From positions 1 through 45,972 of the forward strand of contig JASJCB010000063.1 in the NCBI GenBank assembly GCA_030066195.1: 45,972 nt of DNA, in the 5' to 3' direction. A program made the translations under genes and the position numbers. This document shows, in pieces, positions 1 to 9,143 of this stretch (positions are counted from its first letter, which is position 1; each line of letters starts with the position of its first letter). This DNA is from Acidobacteriota bacterium (GTDB taxonomy: Bacteria; Acidobacteriota; Holophagae; Acanthopleuribacterales; Acanthopleuribacteraceae). The notes beneath the pieces are model-generated. The model had not been told where the DNA came from and ran no database searches. It saw only the letters and a program-made list of their open reading frames with translations.

Positions 1-301
1 ATGCTCGGGTCCCGCGAAGGACCGTTAGAGAGCGGACAGAAGTCTCAGCGACAGGTTTTCCTTTTCACCTAAGGTGGCGATCAAAATGACTGACACATCC
101 TGAACCCCATGCGCCGTGGAAGACCATGTTGTCCCGAGCACTCATTTTCTGTTTGTGCTCCAGTCGCACGGGCTACGGAAAACTTCGTTTTCCTATTTGG
201 CCGACGTCCTTCCCCAGCCAACTTTTCTCTTGACACCGAGGGCCAACTCATAGGAGTCGTGTTTGGATGCCGTGACAACCTCGAATTAGTCGCCATTTTC
301 T
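1..301. other. Non-coding stretch at window start
   Basis: No convincing gene is seen here. Open frames on both strands are short, overlap each other, lack a Shine-Dalgarno sequence and have no recognisable protein features. Isolated TCCCG(A/C)G-like motifs near 9 and 131 resemble the core of the clear repeat array that follows, so this part may be a decayed extension of that array. The spacing 131 to 302 is 171, close to four units of 43, but the sequence between is too diverged to claim copies. Confidence 0.5.
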
Positions 302-428
302 CTCGGGAAGACGTGATCAGCCGGTGTCCGATACTCGATGGTTCCCGGGAACACATGAGGACAATGCATAAAATATTCGATTGTTCCCGGGAAGAATCGG
401 GCAATAAATTGCGGTCATTTCGGAGGTT
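302..428. repeat. Tandem array, 42-43 bp period, TTCCCGGGAA core (array A)
   Basis: Three consecutive units start at 302, 344 and 386 (lengths 42, 42 and 43). Each begins with C(T/C)CGGGAA and ends with a conserved TTCGAtgGTT-like tail, so the units are homologous over their length and not only at the core. Two junctions create the palindrome GTTCCCGGGAA (341-351, 383-393). The array lies downstream of the 3' end of the large minus-strand gene. It is not a CRISPR: there is no constant-repeat/variable-spacer pattern. The same period occurs at three other loci in this window. Confidence 0.7.
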
Positions 429-623
429 GTCAACCGATCGAATCACGACTTGACGAGTCCCTGCCGGGCTCCATGCCTTCGGTTGCCGCTTTAATGATGA
501 TGTTGTTTATTACCCATCCGGTGCGAACAGACCCGGTCCATACCGGTAAGCACCTTAAATTATGACTTCAGCTGTCTTTGTCCCGGCTTATTACCGTTCC
601 ACGACCGGCCCTGTTCACGCTAC
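429..623. other. Non-coding 3' flank of the large secreted protein gene
   Basis: This is the stretch between array A and the stop codon of the minus-strand gene. I see no coding frame with a start and ribosome-binding site, and no hairpin followed by a T run strong enough to call a terminator. Confidence 0.4.
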
Positions 624-3600
624 TTAATCCGCGATCAGGGCGGCCATCTGATCGTCGCCCCTGCCGAAGAGCTGGAAACCGGCGATCGATTTGTCCGAGC
701 TGATGTACAGCCAGGCCGCGTTATTGGGCAACGTGGTCAAGCCGAACAGACTCTCGATTGGCGCCGATTTCTTCTCACGGGCCAGGAGGGCCGCTTGAGC
801 GGTGGCCACCACGGTTCCCGTGCTGGAGTAGATGGTCATGTTCAGGTTGGCGGGTTCGTCGTTCACATTGATCACAGAGATACCGTGCCAGTCGGTTGTC
901 GGGGCCAGGTAGGGGAAGACCAGTTCCCGCTTTAGGGCGGTCGAGGCCTCGAAACCGGCCAGGCGCTTGGCATTGGTGGTGCCGAATAGTTCATAGCCCA
1001 CGATCGGCTCATCGGCCTGCACCTCTACCCAGGCGATCTGGGCCGGGGTGCCGATGTCAGCCAGTAGATTGGTGGCCGAACCGACCAGTTTGTCGCCGGC
1101 CTCCAGCGTTCGGGTCATTTCGCCGATCTTGACCCCGCCGTCACCCCAACCGATGATTTTGATGCCGGTGGGAATGTCGTTGATGTTGACCAGGGCCAGA
1201 CCCGTCCAGAAAGTGGCGGTGTCGCGTGCAATATGGGTGAAGTAGATGTTGTTGTCCACATAGGTGAAGTTGGGGTTGGGCTTGCCCACGTTGTCCAGGG
1301 TGAGGCCCGCGGTCTGGTTGCTGCCGTCTACCGTGCGGAAGATCTCGTGACCGGCCATCAGCAGTTGCGAATCGTTTTCCTCCAGGCGCACCCACTCAAC
1401 GGTCTCGGGCACCGCGCCGCCGTACTTCTTGCCGAAGTCGAAGTCATCGCGGGAAAAAGCGGTGTTGTTGGACAGGTTCACGTCCTGCACGAACTGGTTG
1501 GACAGCACCGCGTTGGCCGTATCCGAAGAACCGTTGATGACCGATGCCTCGGTGGACCAGGTGCCGGTAATTGCGGCGATATGCGGTACATACAGGCGCT
1601 GCTCCAGGTACTTGGGTGCGGTCATGGCAAAGCTTTCCGCGCCTGAATTGTCGCTGGTGTGGGCATAGCCGTTGATGCCGCGATCGGCCGAAACCGAGAT
1701 CCAGTCGATATCGGAGGCTTTGGTGAAGAAGTTGGTCACCGGTCCGCTCAGTTTACCCATGGAACCGATGGTATAGCTCTTCTCTTCCAGGATGTTCCCG
1801 GCGCTGTCGTAACCCACCAGCTTGACCGAAGCGTCGTTACCGTTGGGGTTGACGATACCCACGTCGGAAATATACTTGCCGTCGGCCTGGATATCGGGGA
1901 AGAACAGTGACGGGGCCAGAACGCTGACGCCGAAGCTCATGTTCAGACCCGCCTTGCCCTTGCCCGCACTTTCCGGGATGATGTGCAGGATGTAGGTGCC
2001 GGGCGCCAGGCCCTGAACCACGAACCCGGCCGCAAAGCCGTCGCCTGACTCGATCTTTTCGCTACGCAATACGGTTCCGGTTGCACTGAGCACTTCAATC
2101 GTGGCCGCGCCGTCGCCCGAGAACTCAAAAGCCAGGGTACGGTCGGGCTTGCTGATGACGAAGGAATAGTATTCTTCCTGGGAGATGTCCAGACCGTTGT
2201 AGGAACCCGCGTCCAAAGGCCAGGCATTGTCCAGGTCGAAGTTGTTCTCAATGCCCAACTGATCGGCGGTTTGAACCTTGATGGTGCGCACGTCCGTGAC
2301 CTGATCGCGTTGGTCGGAGCGCACCACATAGGTGACCGTGAAGGTTCCGGCGTTGTCGAAACGGTGGTTGCCCAGTTCGGTGCCGGTGAACAAGCGGGTT
2401 CCCTGTTCGTCGTCGATCCACCATTCTACGCCGATTTCCTCGGAAGCCCGGTCGCCCTCGAAGAAACCCTCGAAGTAGACGGTTTCCCCGGGCGGAATGG
2501 TTAGGTTGGTTTCCGGTTCCTCGATTTCGGCGATCAGGGGCGCGGTGGGGTCGTAGACCTCTAAGAACACGACATCGAAAGCATCGCCGAATTTTTCACT
2601 GGTGCTGAACAAGGTCACCGCCACGTCGTCGTCATTGGTCACGGAAACGTTGGGCACCGTGGCGCCAAGATAGGTCTGATCGCCTACCTGCCAGATCAGC
2701 GAGGTGTCGGCGGGGTCGATGCCCAGCACCTCGCCCTGCAAGGTGAAGATTTCGCCGACCGCGACTTCCTGTCCGTTAACGGGCGAGGTGATGCGCACGT
2801 CATGTTCGCCTTCCTCACGAACTTTGATGAAGCGGAAGTCGATGTTCTCCTCGTCTTCCGTGGGAATGCCCGCCGCGAAGGCGATGAAATAGTCGCCGGG
2901 TTCATTGAAGGTGTAGCTCAGTTCAGTGCCCGTGGCAATGGGTTCCAGGCTGCCGTCGTCGCTTTCTGTAAACCAAGCGGCTTCCTCGGGGGCAACACCG
3001 ATCACCTCGCCCTGGAACTGGATGGTTTCACCCACCCCGGCGGAAATATCCAGGTCCTCGGGCTTGACGATCTCTGCAAAGATGTCCTCGCCGAGCACCT
3101 CGATTTCAAATTCGGCCGGTGTCGGATCTACCTCTTTTCCATCAAGCACCGCCACGGCGTAGAGTTCGAAGTAGCCGGGAGTATCGAAGGTGATACTGAT
3201 CTCTTCACCGAAGAAACTTTGTTCATCACCTGCCGCATTGAGACCGATCAGGGCCCAGTCAACCTGGTCCCACTGACCGTCGCCCTTAACCTCGGCGCGG
3301 AAGTTCAGGGTATCACCCGGTTGTACTCGGGCGCCTGCGCCCTGGGGTTCGACAATCAAGGTCTCGACCCTACCGGCCCTGGCGTTGACGGTAACCATGA
3401 GTTGAGCGGGCGTTTCGTCCATGCCGAACCGGTTCTTGCCGGCGCATCCCACCAGGAAGATGCCGGGTTCCGGGAAGTCCACGTCAATGCGCCGACCCTC
3501 GAAATAGCGAGGGTAGTCCGGGGCATTGGTGTCGTAGATTTCCCAGTAGAAATCCACGGCCTCGTTAGCGGGGGAACTCGCGGAGAAGGTGAGCAGGCTC

Positions 3601-6600
3601 CCCACATCGACTACCTGGTCGGTTTCCGGCATGTCGATCACGGTATCGGGTGGATTCTCGGAGAGGACGCCGATGTCGACACGAGCCGGCGTGGGGTCGG
3701 CAACTCCGTCTATTTGCGCGGTGCAGGTCATCACAAAGGAACCGGACTCCGGGAACAGTTGCTTAAAGGAAGCCTCGGTCCAGGTGCCGATCACCTGACC
3801 GTCCGCCGAGGTCAGTTCCCAAAGGTAATCTATCTCTGCCTTTTTGGCCGGATAGGCTTCTGCCTCGAAATAGATCTCTTCGCCGGGCTCGATAGTGACC
3901 ACGGGCTCTTGGGGCGAAACGATGAAGGTTTCTACCTCACCGCCCGTATTTCCGCCGTTGCCGACGCTGATCGTGCGGAGATCGGGCGATTGGTCGCGCA
4001 CGCCGTTCACGGCCGCCGCGCAAGTGATGAGGAAGAACCCCGGATCGTTGAAACGGTATTCAAACGATTGTTGATCGAAAACGTCTACGATCCTGCCGAG
4101 TTCATCGCGCAGTTCCCATAGGAAGTCGGCCTGTGTATCGCCGTCTCCGGTGACCGCCTCGAAGAATACGGCCTCACCCGGATCGATAGTTACGTCGTCT
4201 TGGGGCTCGATAATCACCGTATCGGGTTCATTGCCACTGCCGGCTCCCGATACGGTAATGTTGCGCTCGTCGGGGGTGGGGTCGGTGACGCCGTTGACCG
4301 TGGCGCGGCAGGTTACGGTAAAAGTACCGGGCTGATAGAAAGTGAAAGTGGGCGACTTTTGGTCGGAGGCTTCCAAACGCTGATCGCGTTCATCCAGCAG
4401 TTCCCATAGGAACTCTGCCGCGGCGTTCGGATCATCGGTGGTTGCCTCGAAGTAGACTTCGGTCCCGGTTTCAATGGCCAGATCCTCGGCGGGCTCGACG
4501 ATGAAAGTATCGGGAGGGTTGCCGCCGGTATTGTCGTCCAACACGGTGATGCGACGCTCGGCAGGGGTATCATCCGACCCGGCAGAAGAGACCGCCGCGC
4601 AGTACATGATGAAATTGCCGGGTCTATCGAAGGTATAGGCAAAGGTTTCGGTTTCCCACTCGCCGATCTTCTGGCCCGTGTCGTCCCATAGTTCCCAGAA
4701 GAATTGGGCGCCCGGCTCATCGCTTACATTAGTTGCAGCGGCCAGGAAACGGACTTCTTGACCCACATTCACCTGCAAATCCTCGGGAGGTTCGACGATG
4801 ATTGTATCCGGGAGACCGCCGCCGTTTGCTTCAACCACAATGCCGCGTTGCGCGGGTGTGGAATCTTGTACGCCGTTGACTTCTGCCGCGCAGTACATGA
4901 TGAAAGCGCCCGGCTCGTCGAAGCCGACGGTGATCGACCGGCCCGTCCAGGCAGCCAGTTCGGCGCCGGTTGCCTGATCGACCAGCAACCAGTTGAAGGC
5001 GGCCTGTTGCGCGGCATCGGCAGTAATAGCCTCGGCCTCGAAGGTTTGTGTGTCACCCGCGGCCAGGGTGATGTCGCCCTTGGGGGTTACGATTCTGGTA
5101 TCCGGCTCCTGACCGGTATTGTCATCTTCTACGGTGATAAAGACCTCGGCGGGCGTCGGGTCAATTTGACCGTCCAACTCGGCCGCGCATCGCATGGCGT
5201 AGGTTCCGGCCCGAGGAAAGTCAGTGGTGAAGCGCTGATCCTGCCAGGCGTCGATCACCTGGCCTTGTCCGTCGACCAACTGCCACGAGAAGGTTGCCTG
5301 GACAACCGTACCGTCGGCAGCGATTGCTTGTGCTTCGAAAGAAAGGCTGTCACCTACGTTGATTTGCTGGTCGCCCTTCGGCGCTACTATTTCCGTATCC
5401 GGTGGAGTGTTATTGCCGTTATCGTTGACGGTGATAAAGATCTCGGCGGGCGCCGGGTCAATTTGACCGTCCAACTCGGCCGCGCATCGCATGGCGTAGG
5501 TTCCGGCCTGAGGAAAGTCGGTGGTGAAGCGCTGATCCTGCCAGGCGTCGATCACCTGGCCTTGTCCGTCGACCAACTGCCACGAGAAGGTTGCCTGGAC
5601 CACTGTTCCGTCGGCGGCGATCGCTTGCGCTTCGAAAGAAAGGCTGTCGCCTACGTTGATTTGCTGGTCGCCGATCGGCGCTACTATTTCCGTATCCGGC
5701 GGAGTGTTATTGCCGGTATCGTTGACGGTGATAAAAATCTCGGCAGGCGTTGGGTCTGTTAGACCGTCCAACTCGGCCGCGCATCGCATGGCGTAGGTCC
5801 CGGCCTGAGGAAAGTCGGTGGTGAAACGCTGATCCTGCCAGGTGTCGATCACCTGGCCTTGTCCGTCGACCAACTGCCAAGAGAAGGCTGCCTGGACCGC
5901 CGTACCGTCAGCGGCGATTGCTTGTGCTTCGAAGGTAAGACTGTCACCTACGTTGATTTGCCGGTCGCCGATCGGCGCTACGATTTCCGTATCCGGCGGG
6001 GTGCTATTGCCGGTATCGTTGACGGTGATACCGATCTCGTCAGGCGTATCGTCGGCCTGATCGTTCACCACCGCCGCGCACTTCATGCGGTAGTCGCCGG
6101 GTTCGGGGAAGCTGTAGGTAAAACTATCGCCCTCGAAATTGCCGATCAGTTGACCCGTACTGTCCAATAGCTCCCATAAGAGCTGAGCTTGAACCGGTTC
6201 GTCGTTCAATAAAGCGACGGCCTCGAAGCGCAGAATGTCTCCCACATCGATGATTTGATCGCCGTCCGGGCTGGTAATGCGGGTGTCCGGCGCAAAGGCG
6301 GCGACCTCATCTACCTGAATGTTTATCATGGCCGGTGTTTCATCACTGACTCCGTTCAGGGTGACGGTGCAGGTCATGGTGAATTTGCCCAGCTCGTCAA
6401 AGGTGTATTCAAATGTCTGCCGTGTAAAGAATTCCAACAACGCACCCCGGCTGTCCTTCAACTCCCAACGGTATTGGATCAGGTTGATGGTTCCGGCCGA
6501 CAGGTCCGGTGTTTGGACCTCGAAGAAAAGCGTGGTGCCCTGGTCGATCACCTGATCGCCCTGAGGGCTCAGGATCACGGTTTCCGGCGGGCCGGCCTGG

Positions 6601-6953
6601 CTTTCTTCAACCGTGACTTGGACAATAGCCGGTGTTTCATCGACGGTTCGTTCGTCTTGGGCGGCACAGGCAACGAGATATTCGCCCGGTTCGTTGAATT
6701 CCAACTCCCAGGCGCCCTGTCCTTCCACCTCGTCTCGGGGTTGGTTTTCGCCGTCTGCCCACAACTGCCAGATGAAGGTTACGGAACCGGTCTCATTTTG
6801 CGCTTCCGCCTGAAAATTAACAATCGTCCCCGGCTCAACGGTCAAGGCGACATCGCGGGGTTCGGTAATCACGGTATCCAGTTGGGCAAAGGCGGCAGAG
6901 GTCATAAATGCAGACAAAAATAGGAGCTGGATCGGACCGGGCCTTGTGGTCAT
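624..6953 (-). CDS. Large secreted protein of 16 Ig/PKD-like repeats with PPC-like and four C-terminal repeat domains
   Basis: A 2109-residue exported protein of unknown function, probably extracellular or surface-exposed. The chosen ATG (6953) has GAGGTG six bases upstream and gives a signal peptide ending in AAFAQ; a TTG (6983) and an ATG (6965) lie in frame upstream but have poorer ribosome-binding sites. Residues about 25-1560 form 16 modules of about 95-100 residues, most opening with PDT-x-I-x-x-P and carrying a CAA(E/A)-type strand, typical of PKD/Ig-like beta sandwiches. Three modules (DNA about 5131-6021) are nearly identical with an exact 297-bp period. Residues about 1561-1680 resemble a bacterial pre-peptidase C-terminal (PPC) domain. 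Residues 1683-2109 hold four modules of about 110 residues with F-x-H-I-A and VN(P/I)N motifs. No catalytic motif was found. A structural, adhesive or matrix role is inference. Confidence 0.85.
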   Translation of the reverse strand: MTTRPGPIQLLFLSAFMTSAAFAQLDTVITEPRDVALTVEPGTIVNFQAEAQNETGSVTFIWQLWADGENQPRDEVEGQGAWELEFNEPGEYLVACAAQDERTVDETPAIVQVTVEESQAGPPETVILSPQGDQVIDQGTTLFFEVQTPDLSAGTINLIQYRWELKDSRGALLEFFTRQTFEYTFDELGKFTMTCTVTLNGVSDETPAMINIQVDEVAAFAPDTRITSPDGDQIIDVGDILRFEAVALLNDEPVQAQLLWELLDSTGQLIGNFEGDSFTYSFPEPGDYRMKCAAVVNDQADDTPDEIGITVNDTGNSTPPDTEIVAPIGDRQINVGDSLTFEAQAIAADGTAVQAAFSWQLVDGQGQVIDTWQDQRFTTDFPQAGTYAMRCAAELDGLTDPTPAEIFITVNDTGNNTPPDTEIVAPIGDQQINVGDSLSFEAQAIAADGTVVQATFSWQLVDGQGQVIDAWQDQRFTTDFPQAGTYAMRCAAELDGQIDPAPAEIFITVNDNGNNTPPDTEIVAPKGDQQINVGDSLSFEAQAIAADGTVVQATFSWQLVDGQGQVIDAWQDQRFTTDFPRAGTYAMRCAAELDGQIDPTPAEVFITVEDDNTGQEPDTRIVTPKGDITLAAGDTQTFEAEAITADAAQQAAFNWLLVDQATGAELAAWTGRSITVGFDEPGAFIMYCAAEVNGVQDSTPAQRGIVVEANGGGLPDTIIVEPPEDLQVNVGQEVRFLAAATNVSDEPGAQFFWELWDDTGQKIGEWETETFAYTFDRPGNFIMYCAAVSSAGSDDTPAERRITVLDDNTGGNPPDTFIVEPAEDLAIETGTEVYFEATTDDPNAAAEFLWELLDERDQRLEASDQKSPTFTFYQPGTFTVTCRATVNGVTDPTPDERNITVSGAGSGNEPDTVIIEPQDDVTIDPGEAVFFEAVTGDGDTQADFLWELRDELGRIVDVFDQQSFEYRFNDPGFFLITCAAAVNGVRDQSPDLRTISVGNGGNTGGEVETFIVSPQEPVVTIEPGEEIYFEAEAYPAKKAEIDYLWELTSADGQVIGTWTEASFKQLFPESGSFVMTCTAQIDGVADPTPARVDIGVLSENPPDTVIDMPETDQVVDVGSLLTFSASSPANEAVDFYWEIYDTNAPDYPRYFEGRRIDVDFPEPGIFLVGCAGKNRFGMDETPAQLMVTVNARAGRVETLIVEPQGAGARVQPGDTLNFRAEVKGDGQWDQVDWALIGLNAAGDEQSFFGEEISITFDTPGYFELYAVAVLDGKEVDPTPAEFEIEVLGEDIFAEIVKPEDLDISAGVGETIQFQGEVIGVAPEEAAWFTESDDGSLEPIATGTELSYTFNEPGDYFIAFAAGIPTEDEENIDFRFIKVREEGEHDVRITSPVNGQEVAVGEIFTLQGEVLGIDPADTSLIWQVGDQTYLGATVPNVSVTNDDDVAVTLFSTSEKFGDAFDVVFLEVYDPTAPLIAEIEEPETNLTIPPGETVYFEGFFEGDRASEEIGVEWWIDDEQGTRLFTGTELGNHRFDNAGTFTVTYVVRSDQRDQVTDVRTIKVQTADQLGIENNFDLDNAWPLDAGSYNGLDISQEEYYSFVISKPDRTLAFEFSGDGAATIEVLSATGTVLRSEKIESGDGFAAGFVVQGLAPGTYILHIIPESAGKGKAGLNMSFGVSVLAPSLFFPDIQADGKYISDVGIVNPNGNDASVKLVGYDSAGNILEEKSYTIGSMGKLSGPVTNFFTKASDIDWISVSADRGINGYAHTSDNSGAESFAMTAPKYLEQRLYVPHIAAITGTWSTEASVINGSSDTANAVLSNQFVQDVNLSNNTAFSRDDFDFGKKYGGAVPETVEWVRLEENDSQLLMAGHEIFRTVDGSNQTAGLTLDNVGKPNPNFTYVDNNIYFTHIARDTATFWTGLALVNINDIPTGIKIIGWGDGGVKIGEMTRTLEAGDKLVGSATNLLADIGTPAQIAWVEVQADEPIVGYELFGTTNAKRLAGFEASTALKRELVFPYLAPTTDWHGISVINVNDEPANLNMTIYSSTGTVVATAQAALLAREKKSAPIESLFGLTTLPNNAAWLYISSDKSIAGFQLFGRGDDQMAALIAD
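5131..6021. repeat. Three near-identical 297-bp tandem coding repeats
   Basis: The string ACGGTGATAA recurs at 5131, 5428, 5725 and 6022, exactly 297 bases (99 codons) apart. The three intervening units differ at only scattered positions, while the neighbouring modules of the same gene are diverged. This indicates recent duplication or ongoing gene conversion within the coding sequence. Confidence 0.9.
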
Positions 6954-7153
6954 GGAACACCTCATCTCTCTATGGGATCTCAAACGCGTTATACAAGGGG
7001 GAAAGCGGGACCATATATGATCGTGTAAAGAGTCCCTCGATACCTACTACGGCCGAATATATGTTCACCCCTAAATCTAAATCGCCGAATACCCGGAAAC
7101 CATGAGCCGGGTCACCCTTACCGACCATAACGGCCGAAGAAAAATAAAAAAAC

Positions 7154-7171
7154 TTAGACCGATTGGTCTAA
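7154..7171. promoter_or_regulatory. Palindromic operator upstream of the GST gene (NemR/TetR-type box)
   Basis: TTAGACCGATTGGTCTAA is a perfect inverted repeat, with TTAGACC and GGTCTAA arms around GATT. It resembles, from memory, the operator of the electrophile-sensing TetR-family repressor NemR. A TATGAT (-10-like) lies at 7184-7189, so the palindrome would cover the -35 region, as expected for a repressor site. The GST start codon is at 7222. No TetR-type regulator gene is present in the window, so the regulator would act from elsewhere. Confidence 0.65.
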
Positions 7172-7221
7172 AGCATCGTACATTATGATCGTGAAGAACA
7201 TCCAATGAAGGAGCGACACCT

Positions 7222-7896
7222 ATGATTACGCTTTACACCGCGGCTACCCCCAACGGTCACAAGGCTTCCATCATGCTTGAAGAAACCGGCCTGGACTATG
7301 AAGTCCATGCGATTCAATTCAGCGAGAAGGAACAAAAGCAGGACTGGTACCTGAAGATCAACCCCAACGGTCGCATTCCGGCCGTCATCGACCGCGGTAA
7401 CGACGACTTTGCCGTCTTCGAGTCCGGAGCCATTCTCCTCTACCTGGCCGAAAAGTCCGGTCAACTGTTGTCGTCGGATCCCAAAAAACGTTCCGAGGCC
7501 ATCCAATGGCTGATGTTCCAAATGGGCGGCATCGGCCCCATGCAAGGCCAGGCGCATGTGTTCCTGCGTTATGCCCCGGAAAAGATTCCCTACGCTATCG
7601 AACGCTATCAGAATGAAACCCGCCGCTTGTACGAGGTATTGAATACCCGGCTCAAAGACCACGAGTACCTTGCCGACGAGTACTCCATCGCCGACATCGC
7701 AACCTGGCCCTGGGTCAAGGGCTACGAATGGGCGGGTCTGGATCTGGACGGTCTCGACCACCTGCAACGCTGGATCGACGCAATCGCGCAACGCCCGGCA
7801 GTGCAACGCGGCCTGGATGTGCCCCAAAAGGTGGAAGTAGACGATAAGGAACAAGCCGAGAAAGTGAAAAACGTGGCCTCGAACATGTTGATCTAG
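7222..7896 (+). CDS. Glutathione S-transferase, Nu-class (YfcG/YghU-like)
   Basis: A 224-residue cytoplasmic thiol-dependent enzyme. The N-terminal thioredoxin-fold domain (about 1-85) has TPNGHK with Thr9 and Asn11 at the positions used by E. coli YfcG, a disulfide-bond reductase that binds glutathione. It also has the cis-Pro region NPNGRIPAV and the gamma-glutamyl-binding FESGAILLYLAEKSG. The rest is the all-helical GST C-terminal domain. The start is set by AAGGAG at 7208-7213, eight bases upstream. It is a single gene behind the palindromic operator at 7154, which suggests induction by electrophiles or oxidants. Nu-class assignment rests on the TPNGHK motif; the true substrate is unknown. 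Confidence 0.9.
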   Translation: MITLYTAATPNGHKASIMLEETGLDYEVHAIQFSEKEQKQDWYLKINPNGRIPAVIDRGNDDFAVFESGAILLYLAEKSGQLLSSDPKKRSEAIQWLMFQMGGIGPMQGQAHVFLRYAPEKIPYAIERYQNETRRLYEVLNTRLKDHEYLADEYSIADIATWPWVKGYEWAGLDLDGLDHLQRWIDAIAQRPAVQRGLDVPQKVEVDDKEQAEKVKNVASNMLI

Positions 7897-7917
7897 AAAT
7901 CGATCATCAATGAGCCC

Positions 7918-7946
7918 CGGCAGGGACGGCAAAGCCGGCCCTGCCG
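7918..7946 (+). terminator. Hairpin downstream of the GST gene
   Basis: CGGCAGGG (7918-7925) pairs with CCCTGCCG (7939-7946), and an inner CGGC/GCCG stem surrounds an AAA loop. It lies 21 bases after the stop codon. No T run follows, so it could be a Rho-independent terminator of poor quality or an mRNA-stabilising stem. Confidence 0.4.
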
Positions 7947-8177
7947 TAACCGCCGCTTGGAATGCGCTGAGAAAGAGAGCCTCCCGGCCATTTTGAAAGC
8001 AGCCGGCATCGACCCCGATAACGTTTGACCCGATCGAAACCCCGGGGCCAGTGACCCTCCTCACCAAAAGGCCGACGGCGGAGCGTCTCCACAATTCCTC
8101 CACGATTTCATCAAATATGAACGGCAAACTTCCCTTTGTCGGGCACATGTCCGGTACTTGCCTTACAGGGGGATGAC

Positions 8178-9035
8178 ATGGTTTCTTTTACTTCTTTCTT
8201 CAACTCGCGCAAAACCGTTGCCGCCAATCCCGGCGTCGATAAGCCGCTGACACTCCAGGTACTGTTCCGCGGTGACCGGGATCTGGAGACAAAACACCTG
8301 CAAAAGTCCTTGCGCACCTATCACCGCGCCACACGTTCCGCGGTTTGCAAGGAACACCAGGTCGCCGACCCAACCGTAAATACGGACTGCCTGGTGGGTT
8401 GGCAGAAACATGTCATTCGCCTGATCGGTTACAACGCGCCGGTTCCGGCCGATGCGGTGCGGCGTTGCGCACGTCCTTTCTTCAAGTCGGAAGAGGTCAA
8501 GAAAACTCTCACCCGCCATCGTCGCCACCTGCGCTTGTACTATGTGGGTTACGACACCAACCCCTTCGAGCAGTATGTGGCCATGGCGGTTTTAGGCGCG
8601 GTCCTGGCCGATTTCGGCGCCGAGGTGATTATGAATCATTCGGCTTGCACCGCCTTCCCCGTTTCCTACCTGACCGGCAATAAAACCCATACCGATAAAA
8701 TGACCTGGCTGCGTTCCATGCCGCTGCCCGCGCTGTATTGCGGCCTGGTGAAATACGCAGGCGGCCACACGCCCGGCATCTGGATGCGTACCCACGGCGC
8801 CTACAAGCTGGGTCTGACCGATATCGCCGTGGTGGCATCGCGTCACCAGGAGAAATTCCACTTCGATCTCATCAACAGCGTCTTGACGCACCAGTTGGTC
8901 ACCGGCCGCTCCCTGGAGCCCGGCATTACCCACCGAGTGGGCCGCTACATCACCCTGCGGCTGCGGGAACCCGATCGACATGAAGCGTTTTTACGAAGTA
9001 AGAACCAAGTATACGTGGCTGAAATTGTGGCCTGA
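8178..9035 (+). CDS. DUF4261-like protein of unknown function
   Basis: A 285-residue soluble protein. The ATG at 8178 is preceded by AGGGGGA (8167-8173), four bases away; an upstream in-frame ATG (8136) lacks this site. The second half, with a helix AMAVLGAVLADFGAEVI followed by NHSACTAFP and later GIWMRTHGAYKLGLTDIAVVA, resembles DUF4261 proteins, which have a similar GhW-hxTHGh-x-xG pattern. There is no signal peptide or membrane segment. It stands alone between the GST and the metalloprotease on the same strand, with gaps too large for obvious coupling. The family call is from memory of the motif and is tentative. Confidence 0.6.
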   Translation: MVSFTSFFNSRKTVAANPGVDKPLTLQVLFRGDRDLETKHLQKSLRTYHRATRSAVCKEHQVADPTVNTDCLVGWQKHVIRLIGYNAPVPADAVRRCARPFFKSEEVKKTLTRHRRHLRLYYVGYDTNPFEQYVAMAVLGAVLADFGAEVIMNHSACTAFPVSYLTGNKTHTDKMTWLRSMPLPALYCGLVKYAGGHTPGIWMRTHGAYKLGLTDIAVVASRHQEKFHFDLINSVLTHQLVTGRSLEPGITHRVGRYITLRLREPDRHEAFLRSKNQVYVAEIVA

Positions 9036-9143
9036 GCTTATGGGTTTTAGTCCGGTTACGTATTGCAGCACCTTTTTGGGATTTCACCACGACTCATAGG
9101 TATTGGGTCCCTGACCCCAATGCAAGTGAGATGGATGGTGCCA

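Noticed and set aside
109..453. Pair of overlapping frames (plus and minus) at the window start
   Set aside because: Both cross the repeat array and lack ribosome-binding sites; SRE(E/D/H)-type residues repeated in the frame come from the DNA repeat itself.
2802..4121. 439-residue open frame on the plus strand inside the large secreted protein gene
   Set aside because: It is the antisense shadow of a repeat-rich gene: biased codon composition leaves the opposite strand open. No ribosome-binding site or family resemblance.
7183..8148. 321-residue minus-strand frame across the GST gene
   Set aside because: It overlaps the whole GST gene, whose active-site motif and Shine-Dalgarno sequence are clear.
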